In this document: positions 1 through 7,556 of the stretch, piece by piece
How positions within the stretch are numbered: the first letter of the stretch is position 1
Layout: the number at the start of each line of letters is the position of its first letter
Assembly: GCA_938016625.1 (NCBI GenBank)
Contig: CALILB010000379.1
Span: forward strand, 1 to 17,010
Reading direction: 5' to 3'
Source: an uncultured bacterium
GTDB taxonomy: Bacteria > Acidobacteriota > Thermoanaerobaculia > Multivoradales > JAHEKO01
DNA: 17,010 nt
Program-made: the position numbers and the translations under genes
Notes under the pieces: model-generated
Told to the model about the DNA's origin: nothing
Database searches by the model: none
The model's input: only the letters and a program-made list of their open reading frames with translations

Positions 1-1017
1 TGGCTCATGTTCGGAGTCGATCCGGCGGTGGGTACCCTGCCGGTCGAGGTCTTCTGGCTCTTTCAGGCTGTTTTTGCCGGCACCGCGGCGACTATTGTCT
101 CCGGCGCCATGGCCGAGCGGATGCGCTTTGTCGCGTATCTGACTTACTCTTTCCTGCTCACCGCATTCATCTACCCGGTGGTGGGGCATTGGGTCTGGGG
201 TGGCGGCTGGCTGGCGCGTCTCGACTTTCACGACTTCGCCGGTTCGACCGTCGTCCACGCCGTGGGTGGCATCGCCGCTCTCGTGGGTGCTTGGATGCTC
301 GGGCCACGCATCGGCCGGTTCAAGGAGGACGGCACGCCACGTGTCATCAGCGGTCACAACCTGCCGCTGGTGATGATCGGGGTCTTCATCCTCTGGTTCG
401 GCTGGTACGGCTTCAACGCCGGTTCGACACTGGGAATGGGCGAGCCGGGCGTTGTCGCCAGGATCGCGATGAACACAACATTGGCGCCGGCGATGGGGGC
501 GATCGCGGCGATGTTGACCGCCTGGGTCAAGTATGGGAAGCCCGACCTCACCATAGCCCTCAATGGCGCGCTGGCAGGACTGGTGGGTATCACCGCGCCC
601 TGCGCCGTGGTCAGCCCCGGGGCCTCGATCTGGATCGGCTTCGTCGCCGGAGTGATCGTCGTCTACGGCATCGAGTGGTTGAACCGGATAAAGGTCGACG
701 ATGTTGTCGGTGCCTTCCCGGTGCACGGCCTGTGTGGAATCTGGGGAACCCTGGCAGTGGGTCTCTTCGGGCAAGCGATGCTGGGAGCACCCAACGACGG
801 TCTCTTCTACGGCGGTGGCGCCGGGCAGCTGGGGATCCAATCGCTCGGGGTCATCGCCTGTATGGGCTTTACCGCCATCGCCATGTGGGTCGTGTTCAAG
901 GCTATCGATGCCGTGATCGGGCTGCGGGTGTCGAAGGAGACCGAGCTACGGGGACTCGATCACGACGAACACGGGATGGAGTCTTACGGTGGCTTCGTGA
1001 TCTTCACCACCGAGTGA
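1..1017 (+). CDS. amt: Ammonium transporter (Amt/MEP/Rh family), 5' end cut off by the window
   Basis: This is an inner-membrane channel for NH4+/NH3 uptake. The frame is open from base 1 (Trp-Leu-Met-Phe-Gly-Val-Asp), so the visible 338 residues are the C-terminal part of a protein usually about 400 residues or more. The ATG at base 7 is not the real start. Family marks visible are FQAVFAGTAAT followed by GAMAER, the DFAGSTVVH segment carrying the first pore His, the FGWYGFNAGS helix, and VGAFPVHGLCGIWG carrying the second pore His of the twin-His pair. The cytosolic tail ends in ELRGLDHDEHG, typical of Amt proteins that a P-II protein can plug. It lies 18 bases upstream of the P-II gene, the classical amtB-glnK pairing though in reverse order. 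The family call is very secure; the specific paralogue is not determined. Confidence 0.97.
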   Translation, partial: WLMFGVDPAVGTLPVEVFWLFQAVFAGTAATIVSGAMAERMRFVAYLTYSFLLTAFIYPVVGHWVWGGGWLARLDFHDFAGSTVVHAVGGIAALVGAWMLGPRIGRFKEDGTPRVISGHNLPLVMIGVFILWFGWYGFNAGSTLGMGEPGVVARIAMNTTLAPAMGAIAAMLTAWVKYGKPDLTIALNGALAGLVGITAPCAVVSPGASIWIGFVAGVIVVYGIEWLNRIKVDDVVGAFPVHGLCGIWGTLAVGLFGQAMLGAPNDGLFYGGGAGQLGIQSLGVIACMGFTAIAMWVVFKAIDAVIGLRVSKETELRGLDHDEHGMESYGGFVIFTTE

Positions 1018-1035
1018 CCGGGGAGCGAATAAGCC

Positions 1036-1368
1036 ATGAAGCAAGTCGTTGTCTATCTTCGTCCCGAGCAGTTGCCGGCGGTCAAACAGGCGCTCTACGA
1101 GGCCGAGATCCGTCACCTGACGGCAATCTCGGTCCTCGGCACGGCGCCGAAAACGGAGCAGCAGATGTACAGAGGTGTCGAACGCGAGGTGGAGCTATTC
1201 CGCCGGATGCGGGTCGAAGTCAACGTCCAAGACGCCATGCTGGAGACCACCATCGACGCCATCAGCCGGGGTGCGATGGAGAGCGGTGGCTTTGGCAAGA
1301 TCTTCATCACCGAGCTCCACGACGTCGTCAAGATCTGGACGGGTGAGCGCGGAACCCGGGCGCTCTAG
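1036..1368 (+). CDS. P-II family nitrogen regulatory protein, divergent
   Basis: P-II proteins are trimeric sensors of 2-oxoglutarate and ATP/ADP that control Amt, glutamine synthetase regulation and transcription. The length (110 residues) is close to the usual 112. Recognisable parts are the N-terminal beta strand, MYRG at the T-loop base (residues 44-47), GKIF in the B-loop (87-90) and TGERG in the C-terminal signature (102-106). Several key positions differ from E. coli GlnB/GlnK. The uridylylated Tyr51 position is Arg50. The T-loop is one residue shorter before it and shows no clear Gln39. The B-loop GDGK is GFGK (85-88). The two Arg that bind ATP phosphates near the C-terminus read Lys99 and Trp101. 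It sits between amt and glnA, so it most likely regulates one or both, but probably without uridylylation. A ggggag motif lies upstream of the ATG. Confidence 0.9.
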   Translation: MKQVVVYLRPEQLPAVKQALYEAEIRHLTAISVLGTAPKTEQQMYRGVEREVELFRRMRVEVNVQDAMLETTIDAISRGAMESGGFGKIFITELHDVVKIWTGERGTRAL

Positions 1369-1380
1369 CGGGGCATATCG

Positions 1381-2817
1381 ATGGCTCGGAAATACCAGGT
1401 CACCGCTCTGGACGTGCTCAAGCAGATCAAAGAGCACGACATCAAGTTTCTAGACCTCAAGTTCGTCGATCTGTTCGGCACCCTCCAGCACCTGACGGTG
1501 CCCACCGAGGTCGTCGACGAGGATACCTTCCGGCACGGCGTCGGTTTCGACGGCTCTTCGGTCCGCGGCTTCCAAAAGATCAACGAGAGCGACATGCTGC
1601 TGATGCCGGATCCGAACTCGATGTTTCGCGATCCCTTTTTCGACGACCCGGCGCTCTCGGTCTTCTGCGACGTCATCGATCCCGACGGCTACAAACCCTA
1701 CTCGCGAGACCCGCGTGGTGTCGCGCGCCGCGCCGAAAAGCTCATCCGCTCGCTCGGGATCGCCGATACGGCCTACTTTGGTCCGGAGCTCGAGTTTTTT
1801 GTCTTCGATGACGTCAGCTTCGACCAGGCTACCCAGCACGGCTACTACTTCTTGAACAGCAAGGCCGCGTTCTGGAGCACCGGTGGCAAGGAAGGGCCGA
1901 GCCTGGGTCACCAGGCGGCGCGCAAGGAGGCCTACTTTGCCGCTCCGCCCGTGGATCAGTACAACAACCTGCGCTCGAAGATCTCGGACGTACTGACGCT
2001 GGCGGGCATTGAGCCCGAGCTCCACCACCACGAGGTCGGCGCCGCGGGGCAGTGTGAGATCGGCTTCCGCTTTGGCCCGCTGCTGCTGCAGGCCGACAGC
2101 GCCATCAAGTACAAGTACGTGGTCAAGAACGTCGTCGACCGCTACGGCAAGACGGTCACCTTTATGCCCAAGCCGCTGCTGCAGGAGAACGGCTCGGGGA
2201 TGCACGTCAATGTGAGCCTGTCGAAGGGCGACACGAACCTCTTCTATCGCTCCGGCGGTTACGCGGATCTGAGCGAGACGGCGATTCATTTCATCGGTGG
2301 TCTGCTCCACCATGCGCCGGCGCTGTGTGCCTTTTGCGCGCCGACCACCAACTCTTATCGACGGCTGGTGCCCGGTTACGAGGCGCCGATGAATCTCGTC
2401 TACTCACAACGAAACCGCAGTGCCTGTATCCGGGTACCGATGATGGCCAGCTCGCCAAAGGCCAAGCGCATCGAGTTCCGCACCCCCGACCCTTCGGCAA
2501 ACCCCTACCTGGCTTTTGCCTCGATTCTGCTGGCCGGTCTCGACGGAATCCGCAACGAGATCCAGCCACCGGATCCGATCGACGAGGACATCTACGAGCT
2601 GGCCGAGACCGAAAGAGGGGCGGCCATCGCGCGGACGCCGGGCTCGTTGGAGGAGTCCATTGACGCCCTGGAGAGAGATCACGAGTTTCTCGTCCGGGAC
2701 GATGTTTTTACCTCCGACGTGATCGAGAACTACATCGACTTCAAACGGGAGCACGAGATCGAGTTCGTGCAACTGAGGCCCCATCCGGGCGAGTTCACCC
2801 TCTATTTCAATGTCTAG
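1381..2817 (+). CDS. glnA: Type I glutamine synthetase
   Basis: This enzyme catalyses ATP-dependent condensation of glutamate and ammonia to glutamine as a dodecamer in the cytosol. The 478 residues compare with 469 for the E. coli enzyme. Visible motifs are VGFDGSSVRGF (residues 54-64), GPELEFF (134-140), HHHEVGAAGQCEI (215-227), NGSGMHVNVSL (270-280), PTTNSYRRLVPGYEAP (321-336), NRSACIRVP (345-353) and RIEFRTPDPSANPY (363-376). Tyr405 in the sequence PIDEDIYEL lies where GSI-beta enzymes carry the adenylylated Tyr397, and the PHPGEF end also fits the GSI-beta type, so control by GlnE-type adenylylation is possible. The gene starts 12 bases after the P-II stop, which makes amt, P-II and glnA one likely operon. 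Confidence in function is high; whether it is the main housekeeping copy cannot be told. Confidence 0.96.
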   Translation: MARKYQVTALDVLKQIKEHDIKFLDLKFVDLFGTLQHLTVPTEVVDEDTFRHGVGFDGSSVRGFQKINESDMLLMPDPNSMFRDPFFDDPALSVFCDVIDPDGYKPYSRDPRGVARRAEKLIRSLGIADTAYFGPELEFFVFDDVSFDQATQHGYYFLNSKAAFWSTGGKEGPSLGHQAARKEAYFAAPPVDQYNNLRSKISDVLTLAGIEPELHHHEVGAAGQCEIGFRFGPLLLQADSAIKYKYVVKNVVDRYGKTVTFMPKPLLQENGSGMHVNVSLSKGDTNLFYRSGGYADLSETAIHFIGGLLHHAPALCAFCAPTTNSYRRLVPGYEAPMNLVYSQRNRSACIRVPMMASSPKAKRIEFRTPDPSANPYLAFASILLAGLDGIRNEIQPPDPIDEDIYELAETERGAAIARTPGSLEESIDALERDHEFLVRDDVFTSDVIENYIDFKREHEIEFVQLRPHPGEFTLYFNV

Positions 2818-2851
2818 GTGAAACGATTCGAGGCCAAAAAGGACGGTAGTC

Positions 2852-4144
2852 ATGGATCAAGCGCAGATGATAGGAATAGCACTCGGACTGGGAGGCGCAG
2901 CCCTGTTGCTCCTGCTGGCCTTCATCAAGACCCACATCGTCATCAGCCAGCCAAACGAGGTGGTCATTCTCTCGGGCCGCCAGCGCCGCCTACCGGACGG
3001 CCGCAAGGTCGGCTACAGAATCATCCGCGGTGGCCGCGGTTTCCGCTGGCCGTTCTTGGAGTCGGTCACACGCCTGCCGGTCACCACTCGGGCGATCGAT
3101 GTTCATCTATCGAAGGCCCTCAGCGCCGGCATGATCCCAATCACCGTCGAGGGGCGAGCCAACGTCAAGCTCGCCGGTAGCGAGGAGGAGGGGTTGGAGA
3201 GCGCTGTGGAGCGATTCCTGGGCAAGGGCGACGATGCCGTGGACAGAACCGCCCAGCAGGTCCTGGAGGGTGCGTTGCGCGGTGTCGTGGCGACGGTGAG
3301 TCCCGAAGAGGCCAATGCCCAGCGGCTCCAGCTCGCCCAGCAGGCCGCCGATCACGCTCGCGAGGATCTCAGCCGGCTCGGTATCGTGCTCGATTTCTTT
3401 CAGATCCAGAGCATCTCGGATGACCAGGGTTATCTCGAGTCCATCGGCCGCAAACGGAACGCGCAAGTCCAGCGAGACGCCAAAATCGCCGAGGCCAGGG
3501 CGGACGCCGAATCGCGCCAGGTGTCGGCGGAGCAGAAACTCGTCGGCCGCGAGGCCGAGATCGAGGCTGAAAAGGTCATCGTCAAACACGAGAACGAGCT
3601 CGCCGTGGAGAAGGCGGATCTCCAGGCCGAGACGAATCGCTCCCAGCAGAGAGCCGAGGTGGCGGGCAAGGTCGCACGTGTCGAGGAGGAGATCGACCTC
3701 GAGACCAAACGAGTCGAGCTGAGCACCAAACGCCACGAGGCCGACACCGTGATACCCGCGCGTGCCCACCGGGAAGCGCAAGAGCTCGAAGCGCAGGGCA
3801 AAGCGGCCAGAATCCTTGAAGACGGCAAGGCCACCGCCCAGGCCGTGGAGCTGATGCGCGAGCAATGGCAGGATGGCGACACCCATGACCTCTTTCTGAT
3901 CCAGATGCTGCCCGAGTTGCTCGACAAGGTCACCCGGGTGGTGGCCGACAACTTGCGGGTCGAAAAGCTCACCATCCTCGACGGAGGCAACGGCGAGGGC
4001 CTTCCCACTTATGTCAAGAACATCGCCAACAGCGCCGTGGTCATGCTCGAGCAGGTGAAAAACGCCACCGGTATCGATATGGAGAAACTGGCGAAGGGCG
4101 GGAGCCAGGAAAAGGACGCAAAGATCCCTAAGGACCTCGGTTGA
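2852..4144 (+). CDS. Flotillin-like SPFH/band 7 membrane scaffold protein
   Basis: Flotillins are membrane-attached oligomeric scaffolds that organise membrane microdomains. The protein has 430 residues, with one hydrophobic N-terminal segment (about residues 5-27, rich in Leu, Ala and Gly) followed by an SPFH domain (about 30-200), including the GGRGFRWPFLESVTRLPVTTRAIDV region and a LSRLGIVLDFFQIQSISD segment typical of flotillins. A long charged coiled coil rich in Glu, Ala and Lys follows (about 205-330), then a C-terminal oligomerisation-type region. The layout matches FloT/YuaG-like proteins. An aaaaagga purine run lies about 10 bases before the ATG. The gene is 34 bases after glnA and may be co-transcribed with it, but nothing in the sequence gives it a specific role in nitrogen use. 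It could equally serve the membrane-bound stress sensor or channel downstream; this is inference only. Confidence 0.88.
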   Translation: MDQAQMIGIALGLGGAALLLLLAFIKTHIVISQPNEVVILSGRQRRLPDGRKVGYRIIRGGRGFRWPFLESVTRLPVTTRAIDVHLSKALSAGMIPITVEGRANVKLAGSEEEGLESAVERFLGKGDDAVDRTAQQVLEGALRGVVATVSPEEANAQRLQLAQQAADHAREDLSRLGIVLDFFQIQSISDDQGYLESIGRKRNAQVQRDAKIAEARADAESRQVSAEQKLVGREAEIEAEKVIVKHENELAVEKADLQAETNRSQQRAEVAGKVARVEEEIDLETKRVELSTKRHEADTVIPARAHREAQELEAQGKAARILEDGKATAQAVELMREQWQDGDTHDLFLIQMLPELLDKVTRVVADNLRVEKLTILDGGNGEGLPTYVKNIANSAVVMLEQVKNATGIDMEKLAKGGSQEKDAKIPKDLG

Positions 4145-4310
4145 GGCGCGAGCCCGAGCCACCTTCTGGCCTTCTCATCGGCCGCGAGGCGAGAACCCCA
4201 CTCGATTCCGCAGGCGGGATAAGATTCGAGTCTCTCGGGCGTGAGGAGGGCCTTGTCGAGCCGAGGCTTTTATATGCCTCGCCGGCAGGATTAGTCCGAG
4301 GTGATCTCAG
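4145..4310 (+). promoter_or_regulatory. Leader region before the stressosome cluster, with a small hairpin
   Basis: This 166-base non-coding gap is the longest on the + strand of the window and the likeliest place for a promoter of the downstream cluster. A perfect 6-bp inverted repeat (cgaggc at 4262-4267, gcctcg at 4276-4281) flanks an AT-rich 8-base loop (ttttatat), the only AT-rich patch around. The sequence ggataagat near 4218-4226 is a weak -10 candidate, but I see no convincing -35 partner. A gaggtgatc Shine-Dalgarno-like motif just precedes the ATG at 4311. No T-tract terminator is visible after the flotillin gene. Confidence 0.35.
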
Positions 4311-6206
4311 ATGACGATACGAGCAAAGATCCTGATCATCCTCTCCACGGTAGCCATCGTGTCGGCGGGAATAAGCTCGCTTCTCGGCTACCGAACCGCC
4401 CGCAAGGCTCTGGAGAGACAGTCCTTCGACAAGCTCACCGCGGTGCGGGAGATGAAGGCCAGCCAGGTGGAGGACTACTTCCAGCAGATCGTCGACCAGA
4501 TCGTGACCTTCTCCAGAGATCGGATGACAGTAGACGCCATGAGGGCGTTCAGTGCAGAGTTCTCGAACCTCGAGAGCCAGGTGGGATGGGACGAGCAGGC
4601 AACCGAAGAGGCAGAGCTCGAGCTTCGCTTGTACTACCAAGAGGAGTTCTTGCCTCGACTCGAGCAGAACCTCGAAAGTCCAGCCACCCTTTCCAGCTTT
4701 TGGCCGAATGACCGCGAGAGCCGGATACTCCAATATCAGTTCATCGCCGCCAATCCGTTCGACACCGGCTCTAAATCCAGTCTCGAGGAGCCCGCGGAAA
4801 AGAGCGCCTACAGTCGCGCTCATAAGCTGTATCATCCGATCTTTCGGGACTACCTCGAGAGATTCGGCTTCTACGACATCTTTCTGGTCGACCTAGAAAC
4901 CGGGCACATCGTCTACTCGGTATTCAAGGAGGTGGACTTCGGGACATCGTTGTTAAGCGGTCCTTACCGGGAGACGAATCTTGCTCGGGCGTTTCAGGCT
5001 GCCCGCCAGGCCGCCGCGCAGGATTTTGTGCTGTTGGTCGACTTCGAGCCCTATCACCCCTCCTACGGCGGTCAGGCTTCGTTCATTGCCTCGCCGATCT
5101 ACGACGGCCCCGAGAAGGTCGGAGTCCTGGTCTTCCAGATGCCCGTCGATCGGATCAACGACATCATGACCAGCAAGCACGAGTGGTCACGGGTGGGTCT
5201 GGGCGAGAGCGGAGAGACCTATATTGTCGGCTCGGACTACAAGATCCGAAATCAGTCGCGCTTTCTGATCGAGGACAAGGAAAACTACCTAAAGTTGATC
5301 GCGAGCATCGGTACTCCGGACTCGATCATAAAGGCCATCGCCAACCTCGATAGCTCCATCGGTCTTCAGGAGGTGCAGACCGAAGGCACTCGGGCTGCAC
5401 TAGGTGGGGAAACCGGTACGAAGATCTTTCCCGATTATCGTGGTGTCCCCGTACTCTCATCGTTCATGCCGCTCGACATTAGGGATGTCGATTGGGTGAT
5501 CATGAGCGAGATCGACGAGGCCGAAGCGTTCGAGCCTGCCAGGACACTGAGGAACCGGGTTTTGATCTGGCTGGCGGTTCTGATCGGCGCGAGTGTCGTC
5601 GCTGCCATGGTCTTCTCCAAGGGTCTGACCCGGCGACTCGAGGCGCTTTCTGAGACAGCAGCCCAACTTGCCGACGGCTTCCTCTATGTGGAGGTCGACA
5701 CCAGCGGCCGAGACGAGATAGCCGATCTCTCCAAGAGCTTCGAGACCATGCGGCAGTCTCTTGTCGAGCTGGTGGAGAAGCAGGAGGCCGAGATCGACGC
5801 TCTGTCGACACCGCTGATCCCGCTACTGGACGACGTCGTGGCCATGCCTCTCGTCGGCGAGCTCGATTCCAAGCGGATCGAGAAGGCCAGGCAGACTCTC
5901 GTCGAAGGTCTGCATGCCAGGGGGGCGAAGGCGGCGCTTCTCGATTTGACCGGTGTTCCTAGCCTCGACACCGGGAGCGCCGAAGCGCTTCTGGGAGCTG
6001 CCAAGGCGGCCCAGCTCTTGGGAGCGAAGGTCGTCATCACCGGTATGCGATCGGAGGTCGCTGCCAGCGTTGCAGATCTCGGCCTCCACCTCGACGGAGT
6101 CGCCACCGAGCGCTCGCTACAGAGCGGTATCTCTTTCATTATGAACGAGATAGGCGCTGCCAAGATGAAAAACCACTTGCAAGCTGGTGAGGAGGAAGAC
6201 GAATGA
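4311..6206 (+). CDS. Membrane-bound stressosome sensor: Cache-HAMP-STAS (RsbR-like)
   Basis: This is a predicted transmembrane receptor that ends in a STAS domain instead of a kinase or chemotaxis output. The protein has 631 residues. TM1 is at about residues 6-26. A large extracytoplasmic region (about 30-412) follows, with Cache-type features (FYDIFLVDLETGHIVYSVF, SPIYDGPEKVGVLVFQMPV, GLGESGETYIVGSDY). TM2 is at about 417-436, HAMP at about 438-490, a short helix, and a STAS domain from about 500 to 615. The STAS core LLDLTGVPSLDTGSAEALL places Thr554 at the first phospho-acceptor position of RsbR proteins, and Ser586 (SEVAASVADLGL) at the second. It is the first gene of the stressosome cluster and overlaps the next by ATGA, so it probably feeds a periplasmic ligand signal into the stressosome. 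The ligand is unknown. The Cache assignment is by pattern; the STAS and HAMP calls are firmer. Confidence 0.87.
   Translation: MTIRAKILIILSTVAIVSAGISSLLGYRTARKALERQSFDKLTAVREMKASQVEDYFQQIVDQIVTFSRDRMTVDAMRAFSAEFSNLESQVGWDEQATEEAELELRLYYQEEFLPRLEQNLESPATLSSFWPNDRESRILQYQFIAANPFDTGSKSSLEEPAEKSAYSRAHKLYHPIFRDYLERFGFYDIFLVDLETGHIVYSVFKEVDFGTSLLSGPYRETNLARAFQAARQAAAQDFVLLVDFEPYHPSYGGQASFIASPIYDGPEKVGVLVFQMPVDRINDIMTSKHEWSRVGLGESGETYIVGSDYKIRNQSRFLIEDKENYLKLIASIGTPDSIIKAIANLDSSIGLQEVQTEGTRAALGGETGTKIFPDYRGVPVLSSFMPLDIRDVDWVIMSEIDEAEAFEPARTLRNRVLIWLAVLIGASVVAAMVFSKGLTRRLEALSETAAQLADGFLYVEVDTSGRDEIADLSKSFETMRQSLVELVEKQEAEIDALSTPLIPLLDDVVAMPLVGELDSKRIEKARQTLVEGLHARGAKAALLDLTGVPSLDTGSAEALLGAAKAAQLLGAKVVITGMRSEVAASVADLGLHLDGVATERSLQSGISFIMNEIGAAKMKNHLQAGEEEDE
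6189..6196 (+). promoter_or_regulatory. Ribosome binding site deciding the start of the globin-STAS gene
   Basis: The sequence gaggagga lies inside the end of the upstream sensor gene, 6 bases before the ATG at 6203, whose first four bases overlap the upstream stop. This supports translational coupling and favours the upstream start over the ATG at 6242. Confidence 0.6.
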
Positions 6207-7111
6207 ACAGAACCTCAGGATCGGCCGGGGAGGGCGGAAACATGGCTGCTCTCCTCGAGCTCTACCGAATCTCCGAGGACGATCTGGACCGCGTAAGGGA
6301 ATTCGCCAAGATGGCCGGATCGGGATTGGAGGGTTTGATTGGCCAATGGTACGAGTGGCTCCAGAACTTGCCGGAGTACGACCACTTCTTTTCCGAGCCC
6401 GAGACTCTGGAACGCGTCAAACGTCTTCAGCAGGACTACTGGGCAACGTTTCTAGCGGCGCAAATGGACGATTCCTACCTCGAGACTCGGAGGCAGGTGG
6501 GGGAGACACACGCTCGGATCGGACTTTCGCTGAACACTTACTTTGCCGGGATGGACATGATGCTCGAGCTCTTCACTAGAGCCGTTCACAAGGCTGATTT
6601 GAAGGACGGGGCAAAGTTGAACATGCAGGAGTCGGTTACCAAGATGCTCCATCTCGACACCTCCATCGTTGTCGATACCTACAACCACATGGTCGAGGAG
6701 ACGCTGACGGCCCAGGCAAAGTCGCTGATGGAGATGTCCACTCCGGTGACCCAGATCTGGAGCGGGATTCTCTTGCTGCCGATCGTTGGGATCATCGACT
6801 CGAAGCGCGCCCGCGACATCATGAATGCCACGCTGGCCAAGATCGGAGAGACCCAGGCACGGATATTCATTCTGGACATCAGTGGCGTGGGAGTGGTGGA
6901 TACGGCGGTGGCCAATCACCTGATCAAGATCACTCGGGCTACCCGATTGATGGGTTGTGACTGCACTATCTCCGGGGTGTCACCATCGATTGCGCAGACC
7001 ATTGTCGATCTCGGTATAGACGTTGGCAGGATCAAGACCACATCGACGATGAAAGACGCTCTGGCCGACGCCTTCCAACGTGTCGGTATGGAGATCACCC
7101 AGGCGAGCTGA
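6203..7111 (+). CDS. rsbR: Globin-coupled RsbR: heme-globin sensor with STAS domain
   Basis: This is a stressosome sensor subunit expected to bind heme and respond to O2 or related ligands. The N-terminal part (about residues 15-160) matches globin-coupled sensors. The segment QVGETHARIGLSLNTYFAGM carries the proximal His at residue 103, in the family pattern His-x-Arg-Ile-Gly-Leu followed by an aromatic-rich helix. The C-terminal STAS domain (about 180-295) contains LLLPIVGIIDSKRA and FILDISGVGVVDTAVANHL, with Thr234 at the first and Thr266 (SIAQTIVDLGID) at the second phospho-site of RsbR proteins. Globin-type RsbR proteins are known from Vibrio stressosomes. The ATG at 6203 overlaps the upstream stop and is preceded by a strong gaggagga motif at 6189-6196. 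A second ATG at 6242 with ggagggcgg before it is an alternative start. The call is strong. Confidence 0.92.
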   Translation: MNRTSGSAGEGGNMAALLELYRISEDDLDRVREFAKMAGSGLEGLIGQWYEWLQNLPEYDHFFSEPETLERVKRLQQDYWATFLAAQMDDSYLETRRQVGETHARIGLSLNTYFAGMDMMLELFTRAVHKADLKDGAKLNMQESVTKMLHLDTSIVVDTYNHMVEETLTAQAKSLMEMSTPVTQIWSGILLLPIVGIIDSKRARDIMNATLAKIGETQARIFILDISGVGVVDTAVANHLIKITRATRLMGCDCTISGVSPSIAQTIVDLGIDVGRIKTTSTMKDALADAFQRVGMEITQAS

Positions 7112-7115
7112 GAAG

Positions 7116-7556
7116 ATGGCCGGCGGCAGTGGCTCGAGGATCCCCCTTCAGGTGTCGCGGCAGTGCGTCGTGGCCTCGATCCAGCTCGATCTGACCGCGG
7201 AGGTACTCCGACAGTTCCGCGCCGACCTGCTCGGGCTGCTGCACGACTCCGGATGCAGCGGCGTCATACTCGACGTCTCGGGTGTCCAGATCATGGATTT
7301 TGAAGACTTCGAGGCGTTGCGACGGACCATGGCCATGGCGGCCCTCATGGGGGCCCAGACGATCGTCTCCGGTCTCAGGGCGGGTGTCGTCTCGTCGTTG
7401 GTCGAGCTGGGTGCCGACACCGAGGATATTGTCGCCACGCTCGATCTGGACGATGCCTTTCGCGTCATGGATGAGCTGCGCTCGGCGGCTCGCGATGAGC
7501 TCGAGGAGGAGGACAACCGTGAGCAGTCGGTCGGTCCGCTTGCAGATCCGGTCTGA
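7116..7556 (+). CDS. rsbS: RsbS-like STAS stressosome scaffold, lacking the usual phospho-Ser
   Basis: This is a small STAS-only protein (146 residues) in the position and style of RsbS, which forms the stressosome core with RsbR and holds the RsbT kinase. The STAS core is VASIQLDLTAEVL near the N-terminus, then GVILDVSGVQIMDFEDFEAL and MGAQTIVSGLRAGVVSSLVELG, ending at LDDAF. The residue after the conserved Asp, where RsbS has its phosphorylated Ser, is Phe62. The second position reads Ser-Ser in AGVVSSLVELG. A Glu/Asp-rich tail follows (DELEEEDNREQ). I chose the ATG at 7116, four bases after the rsbR stop, because aggcgag precedes it; the frame also extends upstream to a GTG/ATG inside rsbR, which is unlikely to be used. 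The gene overlaps the next by 38 bases. Confidence 0.85.
   Translation: MAGGSGSRIPLQVSRQCVVASIQLDLTAEVLRQFRADLLGLLHDSGCSGVILDVSGVQIMDFEDFEALRRTMAMAALMGAQTIVSGLRAGVVSSLVELGADTEDIVATLDLDDAFRVMDELRSAARDELEEEDNREQSVGPLADPV
7503..7512 (+). promoter_or_regulatory. Ribosome binding site for the GTG-started RsbT-RsbX gene
   Basis: The sequence gaggaggagg at 7503-7512 lies inside the 3' end of the rsbS-like gene, where it also encodes its Glu-rich tail. It precedes the GTG at 7519 by 6 bases. It decides the start of the next gene, because the open frame itself extends far upstream inside rsbS without any domain signal. Confidence 0.65.

Noticed and set aside
1..1017. Ammonium transporter appears short at the N-terminus.
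   Set aside because: The frame is open to base 1; the missing part lies outside the window, so this is not a truncated gene.
2203..2226. Glutamine synthetase active-site motif reads MHVNVS instead of the E. coli MHCHMS form, so one His is Asn277.
   Set aside because: As far as I recall, the B. subtilis type I enzyme also has Asn at this place, so it is normal family variation and not a sign of a dead enzyme.
4136..4158. Inverted repeat ctcgg/ccgag around the flotillin stop codon as a terminator.
   Set aside because: Only 5 bp with a long GC-rich loop and no T-run.
3107..4162. Long open frame on the - strand opposite the flotillin gene.
   Set aside because: It is a high-GC antisense shadow; the + strand frame has clear SPFH and coiled-coil features. 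The same applies to other long - strand frames such as 1450-2313, 9072-10049 and 13677-14792.
7282..7518. Long upstream extension of the RsbT-RsbX reading frame inside the RsbS-like gene.
   Set aside because: It is rich in Arg, Ser and Trp with no domain signal, which is typical of a shifted-frame shadow. The GTG at 7519 with a strong ribosome site gives a normal RsbT length.
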